DNA of 64,000 bases from NCBI GenBank assembly GCA_964414585.1, contig CAYPXR010000006.1:122117-186116 (forward strand), written 5' to 3'. Below the pieces are notes generated by a model that was not told where the DNA came from, did no database searches, and worked only from the letters and a program-made list of their open reading frames with translations. The first letter of the stretch is position 1, and each line of letters starts with the position of its first letter. Source of the stretch: DATEMU01 sp964414585 (GTDB lineage: Bacteria > Planctomycetota > Phycisphaerae > UBA1845 > UTPLA1). Positions 34,766 to 44,163 of this stretch are shown in pieces. The translations under genes and the position numbers were made by a program.

Positions 34766-34925
34766 GATGTTCGTCCCTGCCCCTTTTACCCTACTACCGA
34801 CCAAAACGCCGTGCCAGAACCGGGCGTCGCGCTGCCCACAGGCCCGCGTACCGCGAGAGCATATCCGAAGCGGCGGCTCTTTGCAGTCTATCGCGGTCGC
34901 CGGATCGATTCCGGGCCTTCACCGA

Positions 34926-37535
34926 TCAGCCGGGTCGGGACGTGGCGCTGCGTCTTGCCAGACGCGCCTGGATCGCAGCGCGCTTGACGGGATCATTGAG
35001 TTTCGACTCGGCGTAGAGGCGATCGAGCAGATTCAAGGTATTGAGGATCGCGGGGTGCGCCGGAGGCAGCTTGCCGTCGAGCACGGTCAGCGCGTGGGTC
35101 GCGAGCTGTTCCGATTCAACAAAACCGGTTGCGGCGCCGCTCGTGTCCAGGATGTCCGCCAGGAGGATTTCCGACATGGCGGCGTAGGGGTTGCCCGGGC
35201 CATAGACTTTTCTGTGAGCCGCCAGTGAATCCCGCGCCACGACGATTGCCTCATTGGTTTGGCCGCGGGCCTTGAGAAGTGATGCGAAATTATGTGATGA
35301 CTCCAGCACGTCGGGATCGTCGCTTCCGAGAAGTTTTTTCTGCCTCTCGATCACGTCTCGAAACAAAGTCTCCGCCTGATCCAGATGACCCGAAGACTGA
35401 TGGATCGCGGCCAGGGCGGCTTTTGAGCGCAGCGTCAGGCGGTGCTCGGGGCCGTAAGCTCTCAGCGTCGATTCATGCAATTCCTCAAAAAGCGGCAGGG
35501 CCTCGGCTATTTTTTTCTGCCGTTTCAAGACGACGGTCAAATTGTTGAGCAGACCCAGGGTACGCTCATGGTCGGTCCCCAAATGCGAGCGCGACGCCTC
35601 CAGCGTCGGGCGCAGGATCGATTCGGCCTCGGTCCACCTTCCCGTTTGCGCGTACAGCGAGCCCAGATCGGCCTCGGCGGCAATTCGCTCCTCGGAATCT
35701 TCGGGCAAAAGGGCCGCGATGCGGACGGCTTCCTTCAGCAGCGGTTCCGCGTCTTTGACGTTGCCTTGTTGAAGATCAATCGTCCCCAGGTTCCGCACCG
35801 CCACCGAAAGCTGCGCGTCGTCGGGGCGATTTCGGGCGCGCAGGATTTCGGTCGCCTGGCGATAACATTCGGCAGCCTCCTTTAGCGCGCCCTGGCCGTG
35901 AAACGCGTTACCCAGATCAGCGAGCCGCGACGCCGCAGAGACGCTTTCCGGGCCTTCATGCGACCGACACAATTCCAACGCCCGACGAAAGTGCGGCTCG
36001 GACTGCTTGTACAGTCCGAGCGATTCATAGGTCCGGCCGATGGTTCTGCAAATCTCCTCCTCCACTTGCGGACTCATGTGGGGCGATTCTTCAACCTTTT
36101 TCGCGGCCTCGTCGAGGATTTCACGGACGGTGACATCCTTTCCATGCGATCGAACCGGTGCGGCGGCGGCGAGCATCCCTTGAAGGAAGGCGTTGATTTG
36201 ATCGGCTTGCGCGCGCGCCACGGCCTCCCGGTCCCTGGCGTCAACGGCCGCTATCCGTTCCCGATTCACGCGCACAGCCAACGTCGTCGAGGTCACGGCG
36301 AAGCCCACGACCATCATGAGAAACACCGCCGCGACGAGAAGCGCGAAACGATTCCGTCGAACAAACTTGCCGGTGCGATATCGCCAGGTGTCCGGCTGTG
36401 CGACAACCGGCAAACCTCCGAGGTATCGGCGGATGTCTTCGGAGAATTGTTCGACCGACGTATAGCGACGGTCGGGCTCCTTTCGGAGGGCCTTGAGGAC
36501 GATGATGTCGAGATCGCCGGCCAACTGGCGCTGAAGCGCGCGGGGATTGCCGCCCCGTGCTTCTGAAATGATGTGCGGGGCAATGTCCAGATTCGACTGA
36601 AGAACGACCGTGCTGGGCTTGCGCGGCTCCTGAGATCGAATGGCACGTTCGTAATCGGGCCAGGATCTCGTGGGGACCTCGTAAGGTGGTCGACCGGTCA
36701 ACAGTTGGTATAGCAGGACACCGAGGGAATAGACGTCGCTCGCGGTCGAGACGGTCCCTCCGAAGATTTGTTCCGGGCTTGCGTACTCAGGCGTCATTCT
36801 TCGCAGCTCGACTTCGGTATGAGTGAGCCCGGGCGCATCGCCGGGACGCAGAAGCTTGGCAATTCCGAAGTCGAGAAGCTTGGGCGACCCGTCGGCGGAG
36901 ATAAGGATGTTGCCGGGCTTGAGATCGCGGTGCACGACGAGATTCTGGTGCGCGAATTGAACGGCGGAGCAGACTTCGCGGAAGAGCCGAATTCGATCAT
37001 CGATCGGCATCCGTTTTTGATCGCAGAATCGGTCGATCGGCATTCCGTCGACATATTCCATGACAAGATAGGGCAGGCCGTCGTCGGTCGCGCCGCCATC
37101 GAGCAGGCGGGCGATGTGGGGATGTTCGAGACCGGCGAGGACTTGCCGCTCGGTGCGAAAGCGGCGGAGGATCTCGTCGGTGTCCATGCCGCGCTTGATG
37201 AGTTTGACGGCGACCCGTTTTTGGAATTGCTCGTCAGCGCGGTCGGCCAGCCAGACCGTGCCCATGCCGCCGGAGGCGATCAGTTTGATCAATTGGTAGG
37301 GGCCGATTCGTCGGCCGGTGAGATCCGGCGATTCGTCAGCGATGGGGTCGATCTGCAAGATCGCCGGACGTTCAAGGGGGTCGTCGCCATCGATGTAGCA
37401 GTCGAGCAGCCGGCGCACTCGTGATAAGAGCGGGGCATCGTTGACACAAGCCCGTGCGACAAAAGCCGCGCGTTCCCGCGGCGGGCGCTCCAGCGCTTCG
37501 GCGAAGATCGCTTCGACTTTTTGGGGGTCCACCAT
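34926..37535 (-). CDS. Membrane Ser/Thr protein kinase with TPR sensor domain
   Basis: The 869-residue product has an N-terminal helical segment (EALERPPRERAAFVARAC), a Hanks kinase domain (ASGGMGTVWLADRA, VAVKLIK, VVHRDLKPGN, LLDFGIAK, MTPEYASPEQIFGG), one membrane helix (about residues 425-445, FALLVAAVFLMMVVGFAVT), and about ten TPRs in the C-terminal half. Its ATG follows the stop of the sigma gene with no gap (TAA-ATG). As in many planctomycetes the pair probably forms one sensory unit, the kinase reading a signal through the TPRs. It differs from the kinase at 19.8 kb in lacking the zinc finger. Confidence 0.9.
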   Translation of the reverse strand: MVDPQKVEAIFAEALERPPRERAAFVARACVNDAPLLSRVRRLLDCYIDGDDPLERPAILQIDPIADESPDLTGRRIGPYQLIKLIASGGMGTVWLADRADEQFQKRVAVKLIKRGMDTDEILRRFRTERQVLAGLEHPHIARLLDGGATDDGLPYLVMEYVDGMPIDRFCDQKRMPIDDRIRLFREVCSAVQFAHQNLVVHRDLKPGNILISADGSPKLLDFGIAKLLRPGDAPGLTHTEVELRRMTPEYASPEQIFGGTVSTASDVYSLGVLLYQLLTGRPPYEVPTRSWPDYERAIRSQEPRKPSTVVLQSNLDIAPHIISEARGGNPRALQRQLAGDLDIIVLKALRKEPDRRYTSVEQFSEDIRRYLGGLPVVAQPDTWRYRTGKFVRRNRFALLVAAVFLMMVVGFAVTSTTLAVRVNRERIAAVDARDREAVARAQADQINAFLQGMLAAAAPVRSHGKDVTVREILDEAAKKVEESPHMSPQVEEEICRTIGRTYESLGLYKQSEPHFRRALELCRSHEGPESVSAASRLADLGNAFHGQGALKEAAECYRQATEILRARNRPDDAQLSVAVRNLGTIDLQQGNVKDAEPLLKEAVRIAALLPEDSEERIAAEADLGSLYAQTGRWTEAESILRPTLEASRSHLGTDHERTLGLLNNLTVVLKRQKKIAEALPLFEELHESTLRAYGPEHRLTLRSKAALAAIHQSSGHLDQAETLFRDVIERQKKLLGSDDPDVLESSHNFASLLKARGQTNEAIVVARDSLAAHRKVYGPGNPYAAMSEILLADILDTSGAATGFVESEQLATHALTVLDGKLPPAHPAILNTLNLLDRLYAESKLNDPVKRAAIQARLARRSATSRPG

Positions 37536-38138
37536 TTATTGGCCGCTCAGCGCATCGTGGAGCCAGGCCCTGGCATAGTTCCATTCGCGTTTGACCGTCG
37601 CCGGGGAAATTCCGAGGGCATCGGCGGTTTCCTCGATGGAGAGACCGGCGAAATAGCGCAGCATGACGATCTCCTTTTTTCGCGTATCCTCCGCGCCGAG
37701 GCGCTCCAGTGCCTCGTTCAGGGAGATCACGTCGATCTCCCCGGGATCATCCGCCAAAACGGCGTCACTCAGCTCAACTTTTTTTTGACCGCCCCCACGC
37801 TTAATGCGGCCTTTGCGTCGGGCCTGCTCGACGAGGATGTCGCGCATGGCGATGGCCGCCGCGCCGAAGAAATGCCCGCGGCTTTGCCACGCCACAGGCC
37901 CACGGCCGACGAGTCGCAGGTAAGCGTCGTGAACGAGGGCTGTCGGTTGAAGCGTCTGGCCCGGCGGCAGTTTGGCCAATCGCGCCGCCGCGAGTCGTCG
38001 CAATTCATCATATACATGCGGCAAGAGCCGTTCTGAGACGCCGCCTGACTGGCTTTTGGCGTCTTCAAGGATTTGTGTGACTTCGCTAATTACCGGTTGG
38101 GCGTGGGTTTGCGGGGGATTTTCATTGAAATGAGCCAT
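37536..38138 (-). CDS. ECF sigma factor, planctomycete PF07638/TIGR02999-type
   Basis: The 200-residue product contains region 2 (LLPHVYDELRRLAAARLAKL, then LQPTALVHDAYLRLV, GRGPVAWQSRGHFFGAAAIA) and region 4 (KEIVMLRYFAGLSIEETADA, TVKREWNYARAWLHDAL). The L-P-G-Q-T-L-Q-P-T-A-L-V-H-D/E-A-Y-L-R-L pattern is characteristic of the ECF group that is abundant in planctomycetes. It is followed without a gap by the kinase gene and diverges from a secreted protein gene 126 bp away. Confidence 0.9.
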   Translation of the reverse strand: MAHFNENPPQTHAQPVISEVTQILEDAKSQSGGVSERLLPHVYDELRRLAAARLAKLPPGQTLQPTALVHDAYLRLVGRGPVAWQSRGHFFGAAAIAMRDILVEQARRKGRIKRGGGQKKVELSDAVLADDPGEIDVISLNEALERLGAEDTRKKEIVMLRYFAGLSIEETADALGISPATVKREWNYARAWLHDALSGQ

Positions 38139-38263
38139 TGGGGTGCCTTTCGGCGGATGACTCTGGGACTCGAATGAGCCTGCCGAGCGATCGGAACTGC
38201 GACAGCTTGATTGTACCGCGCTCGAGCAAGTCAGTGTAACCGCCTTTAGGAAGGATATGGATC

Positions 38264-41125
38264 ATGGCCAAGTTCCGCAGTAACAGGAATGACAGGGCGC
38301 TCTTGTGTCTTGCCGCTGCCGCTGTGATTGCCTGCGGCAACGTAGCACATGCAGTACCGGTGACGGTCGGCGCTGTCCAGGTCGAACCCGATGGGAGTCG
38401 GCTCTACGTCCAAGCGTACACGGGAACGCCGAACAACCCAACGGGAGATTCATTTGAGTTTGACAATGTGAACGAATCGCCGGCCACTCGGTTAAACACT
38501 ATTACATCTCACACCAGCGACAGCACATCCACCGACGCGATTGGAACGCATACCGCACACGCCAAAGGTACTTTTGAATGTCACGTCACGCAGTCTGGCG
38601 TCGGCGGACTGACCTGCACGATTGTCGGAGACCTCGAAGCAAAAGTCGTTCACGCACCCGACCAAAGCGGATCGTACGCCGACGCCTATGCTCAGGCGGA
38701 CACGGCGTTCCTTTTCCAGATTGCACCCGAGTATCAGTTCACCTGGAATTTTGAGTGCCACGCCAAGGTGACTGACGAGAGCGACCAGAAGAATCAGGGC
38801 CGCATCTTTGTTCGCTTTCAGACCAATCTGCAGAATCAGCCGACCGTGCCCGTCAATCTGGTGTTGGGCGGTCTTCCAAACTCGGATGGATACGGCACCT
38901 CTTCACAGTTGCAGGCCGACTTTATTGCGAACGGAGAAACTGATTATGGCTACGGCAACTCTTTCATGATCTTTCCTCGTATTACCGTCAACCCATCCCG
39001 CTCCGACAAAAACGTCAAAACGCACCTTTCCATCACGCTGAAACTTGAACGAATCACCGGCGCCTGTTGCGACACGCCGGTTTACGGTTGCCAGCAGACA
39101 ACGGCCGCACTGTGCGGACAGTTCGCCGGCGCTACCTACATGGGCGTTGACACGGACTGTGGATCATGCCCGGGCAGCTCGCCTGAAATCCACTGGGCCA
39201 ACGCAGTGAATGGCAACTACAGCGATGCCACGAAGTGGACGCCGCAGTCCATACCGGAAAGCAACGCCGCCGCCAGTCCTCCGAAGCATGACATCGCCTT
39301 CTACGACCAACCCGGCGGGTACACAGTTTCGTTTCCGGGGCCGGCCACGAGCGACAAGGCCCTGATTCGAAATGGCCTGCCGACCTTCCTACAAGCAAAC
39401 TATCAGTTGAAATCCCTGGCCACCGATCAGCCGTCGCTCGAAGTCGGGGCGGGCGGGACGCTCACGCTTCAGAATTGCCCCAGCTTGGCCATCGTTCACG
39501 GCTGCGTCGGCGATTTCCTGCCGGGAGCCTCCACGCTCAACCTCTTTGACTCCAACATGTCGGCTACCGGTTTCCTGAAGATCGGCGAACTCGCCCCCGG
39601 GAAGGTCAATGTCATCGGCAATTCGCTGCTGAACACGCAGGACAGTCGCGTGGGGTCCAAAAAGCAGGGCGATGCGATCGTCGACGGCGCCACGGCCGAA
39701 TGGAAAGCCGGAAATCTCGCGGTCGCCATGGGCGCGCCCGGCACGCTGATTGTACAGGGGGGCGGCAAAGTGACGGCGAGCAACGCCTTCGTCGGATACC
39801 ACAACGGCCTTCAGACCGGCGTGGGTCAAGTCACAATCAAGGGTCTGGGATCGAGCGGCGATTCCTCGAAGTTCAAAGTCGACAACAAACTGACGGTCGG
39901 TGAGCTGGGCATCGGCACGCTGAACCTCACCGACAAGGGTGTCGGTGCATTCAAGGATGTTACGCTCGCGGAATTTGGAAGCACCTCCGGGACTCTCCAC
40001 GTGAACAGCGCGGCCTCGTCCGGCGCTCCCAATCTGGACATTTCTGGAATGCTCATCGTCGGCAAGAGCGGCATTGGCGAATTGAAGGTCCAAGGTGGGG
40101 CGAACGTATCCTGTCACTCCGTCCTGCTCGCGCAGAATTCCGGTTCCAAGGGGACGGTCAATGTATCCGGTACGGACACCCTTCTGGGCACGGGGACGGA
40201 AAACTTTGTCATTGGCGAACAGGCAGGCGGCGTACTCAACATCCTGGACGGCGCCAAAGTCGCCACTGCGAAGGCGATCCTCGGAAATTTCGGCAGCGCG
40301 ACTGTTCTCGTCAAAAACGGTCCCAACAGCGGCGATCCAGCCTGGCGACTGTCGGGCGATCTGCTCATGAACGGCAACCAGCCCGGCGCCATGACCGTGG
40401 AGAATGCGATGGTGTACGTGTTAGGCAAGATAAGCATGGGATTCGGCGGCCAGCCAGCCGATATTTTTCTTAGCGCCAGTGGCAAATTGAAAGTCGATCA
40501 AAATTCCATCATCGGCCCAAAGGGACAATTGTTTGGCAGCGGGCTCTACGCCTGCCCTTTCACGCAGGTCATCGCGCCGGGCAAAATCGACCCCGGCATC
40601 GGCGTGGCGGGGTCCGTTCAAGTCATCAAGGCCAAGCTGCCCGATGCCAAACAGGCCCTCTTCGAAAACGCGGTCAGCGAAGGGATCGGCACGCTGACCG
40701 TGGACGGGGATGTTCAATTTGACGAAGGCTCGATCCTGCACATCGACGTCAGCGGCGCGGCCGATGGTCAGCATGACGTGCTGCACGTCACCGGGACGGC
40801 GACCTTCAATGGGACGCTCGAAGTGAACTTCATCGATGGCTTCGTGCCGCAGCCGGGAGAGATCATTGCATTCCTTCAAATCGACGGCGCGACGATCGGG
40901 CAGTTCTCCGAAATCAAGTTCCTCGGCTTGCCCGAGGGCTTTGCGGCCGAAGGGCGATTCATCAACGGCGCATTGGAAGTGGGTGGGTCGTCGCCGGCCC
41001 CGCTACCCGCCGGGATCTGCGGGATCGGGCTCTGCGGGGCGGGGATGATGCCGCTCGTTTCGGCCATGCTTATCGGCCATTCCCTGCGACGATTGCGAAG
41101 GGCGGTACCGCGAAGAATTCGCTAG
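38264..41125 (+). CDS. Large secreted repeat protein with C-terminal sorting helix
   Basis: The 953-residue product has a signal peptide (ALLCLAAAAVIACGNVAHA). Residues about 30-260 are a beta-rich domain, followed by a small Cys-rich segment (CCDTPVYGCQQTTAALCGQ, DCGSCPG) of a type common in planctomycete exported proteins. Then W-A-N-A-V-N-G-N-Y-S...K-W opens a long Gly/Asn/Ser-rich beta-solenoid-like part. Its C-terminal module (GTATFNGTLEVNFIDGFVPQ, GE) matches the protein at 23039. The end (LPAGICGIGLCGAGMMPLVS..., then RRLRR) is a hydrophobic helix with basic tail, as in PEP-CTERM-like sorting signals. It is divergent from an ECF/kinase pair. Confidence 0.8.
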   Translation: MAKFRSNRNDRALLCLAAAAVIACGNVAHAVPVTVGAVQVEPDGSRLYVQAYTGTPNNPTGDSFEFDNVNESPATRLNTITSHTSDSTSTDAIGTHTAHAKGTFECHVTQSGVGGLTCTIVGDLEAKVVHAPDQSGSYADAYAQADTAFLFQIAPEYQFTWNFECHAKVTDESDQKNQGRIFVRFQTNLQNQPTVPVNLVLGGLPNSDGYGTSSQLQADFIANGETDYGYGNSFMIFPRITVNPSRSDKNVKTHLSITLKLERITGACCDTPVYGCQQTTAALCGQFAGATYMGVDTDCGSCPGSSPEIHWANAVNGNYSDATKWTPQSIPESNAAASPPKHDIAFYDQPGGYTVSFPGPATSDKALIRNGLPTFLQANYQLKSLATDQPSLEVGAGGTLTLQNCPSLAIVHGCVGDFLPGASTLNLFDSNMSATGFLKIGELAPGKVNVIGNSLLNTQDSRVGSKKQGDAIVDGATAEWKAGNLAVAMGAPGTLIVQGGGKVTASNAFVGYHNGLQTGVGQVTIKGLGSSGDSSKFKVDNKLTVGELGIGTLNLTDKGVGAFKDVTLAEFGSTSGTLHVNSAASSGAPNLDISGMLIVGKSGIGELKVQGGANVSCHSVLLAQNSGSKGTVNVSGTDTLLGTGTENFVIGEQAGGVLNILDGAKVATAKAILGNFGSATVLVKNGPNSGDPAWRLSGDLLMNGNQPGAMTVENAMVYVLGKISMGFGGQPADIFLSASGKLKVDQNSIIGPKGQLFGSGLYACPFTQVIAPGKIDPGIGVAGSVQVIKAKLPDAKQALFENAVSEGIGTLTVDGDVQFDEGSILHIDVSGAADGQHDVLHVTGTATFNGTLEVNFIDGFVPQPGEIIAFLQIDGATIGQFSEIKFLGLPEGFAAEGRFINGALEVGGSSPAPLPAGICGIGLCGAGMMPLVSAMLIGHSLRRLRRAVPRRIR

Positions 41126-41184
41126 CCGATCCCGTTTCGGCGTGCTATCATGCTGTCCTAATCGTTTCGGGAGCACGGCGCGGG

Positions 41185-42375
41185 ATGGTATCCGGCTCGC
41201 TATCGCCCATGGTCATCGGGGGGATCTGGTACGTTGTCTCGCACAACTGGGCCCTTTCCTCGATCCTGCTGACGCTCCTTCTACTCTTCGTCATCCCCGC
41301 GCTGGTCCTGGCAAAATACGTCCGCATCTGCCTGAACATCATCAGCGATACCGAGCCGCCGCTGTCCGTCCCGCAGGTCGGATTTGACCGCATCCCCGGC
41401 GACGAAAAAGACTTCTACGCCGCCGACGGCGTGCGCCTTCGCGGTCTCTTCATGCACCCGCCGCCCAACGTGCCTCGGCGCGGGCTCATTATTTTCGCGC
41501 CGGAGTTCAAAAGCGATCGGTTCAGTTGCGCGCGATATTGCCGACCGCTCATCGCCGCGGGCTACGACGTCTTTTCCTTCGACTTTCGCGGACACGGTCA
41601 ATCGGCGGTCGAGGAAGGTTACACCGCGCGGCAATGGACGAGCGATCGCGAAGTCGCGGACATGATGGGGGCGATCTCCTACGTCGAACAGTGGCTGGAA
41701 GATCACGACCGGCCGATCGAGATCGGGCTCTTTGGAATTTCCCGCGGAGGGTGCGCGGGCGTCCTCGCCGCCGCCGAGTGCGCGTCGATCAAGGCGATCA
41801 TCACAGACGGCGCGTTCTCCAGCGATTGCACGCTCGAACATTTGATGAAGCGCTGGGCCAAGATCTTCGCCAAGGTGAAGATCGTCTACGAAAACCACCC
41901 ACCGGAGTTCTGGCGTTTTCTGAGATGGTGCCTGTTCATCACCTGCCGCATCAAGTTCAAATGCACCTACCCGTCCGTGCGCAAGGCGCTGACGCGGATG
42001 GTCCCGCGGCCGATGCTACTGATTCACGGCGAGCGCGACAGTTACATTCCCGTCGAACAATCGCGATTGCTCTATGCCCTCACGGCGCAGCCGAAGTTTC
42101 TCTGGGTCGTCCGCGCCGCAAAGCACAATCAGTCGGTCGATGTGCAGCCGGCGGAGTATGCACGACGGACGGTGCAGTTCTTCGATCGCTACCTCTCGCG
42201 ACACGAGGATGCAGCCAATATCTACAAGGAAGGGCTGTTCGTGGAGACCGCCCTCTCCGAAATGGCCGCCCGAACGCGAAGCGTCGAGATCGTCGGTCGG
42301 CTTGAAGACCGCTTGGCAAATCGACTGGTACCGGCCGACCCCGTCGTGGGGGTGACGCCGACGGACCCGCGTTAA
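41185..42375 (+). CDS. Membrane-anchored alpha/beta hydrolase
   Basis: The 396-residue product has two N-terminal membrane segments (WYVVSHNWALSSILLTLLLL and LVLAKYVRICLNII region) and an alpha/beta-hydrolase domain: FSFDFRGHGQSAVEEG, the nucleophile elbow GLFGISRGGCAGV (Ser in G-I-S-R-G), LIHGERDSYIPVEQ (acid) and RAAKHNQSVD (His). The lipid-like neighbours suggest an esterase or acyl-transfer role, but the substrate is not readable. GGGAG lies upstream of the ATG. It is the first of three plus-strand genes. Confidence 0.8.
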   Translation: MVSGSLSPMVIGGIWYVVSHNWALSSILLTLLLLFVIPALVLAKYVRICLNIISDTEPPLSVPQVGFDRIPGDEKDFYAADGVRLRGLFMHPPPNVPRRGLIIFAPEFKSDRFSCARYCRPLIAAGYDVFSFDFRGHGQSAVEEGYTARQWTSDREVADMMGAISYVEQWLEDHDRPIEIGLFGISRGGCAGVLAAAECASIKAIITDGAFSSDCTLEHLMKRWAKIFAKVKIVYENHPPEFWRFLRWCLFITCRIKFKCTYPSVRKALTRMVPRPMLLIHGERDSYIPVEQSRLLYALTAQPKFLWVVRAAKHNQSVDVQPAEYARRTVQFFDRYLSRHEDAANIYKEGLFVETALSEMAARTRSVEIVGRLEDRLANRLVPADPVVGVTPTDPR

Positions 42376-42432
42376 GGGCCGGATTCTTCAACCTCATGTC
42401 AGCCGACGGCGGGGGCCGTTAGAATCACCTTT

Positions 42433-44154
42433 GTGCCGTCACGATCCCTGATCGATTCGATTCTGGCGAAGATTGCGTCCACGCATGCGCAGTCGATTAC
42501 GCGAAAATTCAATCGCGCGGTCGCCCAGGCGACGCAGGTTCAATCGCGCCTGCTCGCCGAATTGATCGCGGCGGGGACGAACAGCGAATTCGGCCGGGAA
42601 CACGGCTTCGCCTCCATCCGCAACGACCGCGATTTCGTCCAGCGCGTGCCGATCCGCTCCTACGCGGAACTCGCGCCGTACATCGAGCGCGTGCGCGAGG
42701 GGCGCGTCGAAGCGCTCTTTTCACCGGGCACTCCCATCCTCATGTTCGCCCTGACGAGCGGGACAACGGCGCAGGCCAAGTACATCCCGATCACGCCGCG
42801 CGTGCTGGCGGATTGCCGCGCGGGCTGGAACATCTGGGGGCTGAAGTCGCTTCTCGATCATCCCGGCACGATGCTTCGGCACATTCTGCAAGTGACCAGT
42901 CCCATGAACGATCATCTCGCGCCGTCGGGCGTTCCATGCGGGGCGATCACGGGGCTTCTCGCCGCGACGCAAAAAAAACTGGTGCGGCGGTATTACACGT
43001 CCCCGGCGGCGGTCTCGGGAATCACGGATTCCGTCTCCAAGTATTACACCATCATGCGGCTGGCCGTGCCGCGCGACGTCGCGTGGGCGGTGACGGCAAA
43101 TCCGTCGACCTTGCTCCTGTTGGCGAAGACGGCCGACGAGCATCGCGAGAAATTGATCCGCGACATTCACGACGGAACGCTGTGCGGGTCCATGTCCGTC
43201 GATGGCCCCATCCGGGAGGCCCTGAAGCCGAGACTGAAGGCCGATGCTGTCTGTGCGCGACGATTGGAGGCCATCATCGCGAAGACCGGGACACTTTATC
43301 CCAGGGACTATTGGCGGCTCGGCTTCGTCGCGCACTGGACCGGCGGAACGATGGGGCTCTATCGCGGGCAGTTCCCGCCTTACTTCGGCGACGTGCCGGC
43401 GCGGGACATCGGCCTGATCGCCAGCGAGGGGCGGATGTCGATTCCGGTGGACGACCATTCGCCCGCGGGCATCCTCGCCGTCACGAGCCAGTTTTTTGAA
43501 TTCATCCCCGCGTCGGAGTATGGCGGGAGGTCGCCGAGGACGTTGCGCAGCCACGAGCTGATCGTCGGCGAAGAATATTTCCTTGTGTTGACGAACGCGA
43601 GCGGGCTCTATCGATACGATCTCGGCGATCGCATTCGGGTGGTGGGGTGGACCGGCGAGGCGCCCCTGATCGAGTTTCTCAGCCGCGATGCGCACAGTTC
43701 ATCCATGGCAGGCGAAAAATTGACGGAAGATCAAGTCATCGCGGCGATGAGAGAGGCGTCCGGGGCCGGCCGGGAGATCGTCGATTTCATTCTCGCGCCG
43801 CGATGGGCCGATCCGCCGTACTATCGTCTGTACGTTGAAGCACTGAGCGAAAGCGCGGCCGAAGGAGTGGCGAGGGAAATCGACGAGGCGTTATCGCGGA
43901 TCAATCTGGAGTACGCGTCGAAACGAAAAACCCTCCGGATGGCATCGGTCGAAGCATTCGTCCTGCCGACCGGCACGCTGGCGGCGCGCGATCTGGAGCT
44001 GCGCCGACAACGCTCCCGAACGAGTGAGCAGTTCAAACATCAATATCTTCTGGCACAGCCGGGAACAGACGCGGAGTTGGCGGGAGATTCGCCGACAAGA
44101 CCGGGAAAACCAGCGCCCAAACAAGAACAGGAAGCCCGTGCGACAGCGCGGTGA
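42433..44154 (+). CDS. GH3-family acyl-adenylate-forming enzyme
   Basis: The 573-residue product carries GH3 features: an adenylation loop FALTSGTTAQAKYIPI near residue 110, the FEFIPASE segment, a YRYDLGDRIRVVGW motif and SGxS-like SSSMAGEKLTEDQV for the C-terminal hinge. GH3 enzymes adenylate carboxylic acids and transfer them to amino acids; bacterial members act on unknown acids. A GTG start is used. It lies 58 bp after the hydrolase and 9 bp before the CPBP gene, so all three may form one unit. The end is a Pro/Gln-rich tail. Confidence 0.85.
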   Translation: MPSRSLIDSILAKIASTHAQSITRKFNRAVAQATQVQSRLLAELIAAGTNSEFGREHGFASIRNDRDFVQRVPIRSYAELAPYIERVREGRVEALFSPGTPILMFALTSGTTAQAKYIPITPRVLADCRAGWNIWGLKSLLDHPGTMLRHILQVTSPMNDHLAPSGVPCGAITGLLAATQKKLVRRYYTSPAAVSGITDSVSKYYTIMRLAVPRDVAWAVTANPSTLLLLAKTADEHREKLIRDIHDGTLCGSMSVDGPIREALKPRLKADAVCARRLEAIIAKTGTLYPRDYWRLGFVAHWTGGTMGLYRGQFPPYFGDVPARDIGLIASEGRMSIPVDDHSPAGILAVTSQFFEFIPASEYGGRSPRTLRSHELIVGEEYFLVLTNASGLYRYDLGDRIRVVGWTGEAPLIEFLSRDAHSSSMAGEKLTEDQVIAAMREASGAGREIVDFILAPRWADPPYYRLYVEALSESAAEGVAREIDEALSRINLEYASKRKTLRMASVEAFVLPTGTLAARDLELRRQRSRTSEQFKHQYLLAQPGTDAELAGDSPTRPGKPAPKQEQEARATAR

Positions 44155-44163
44155 TCATAACTC

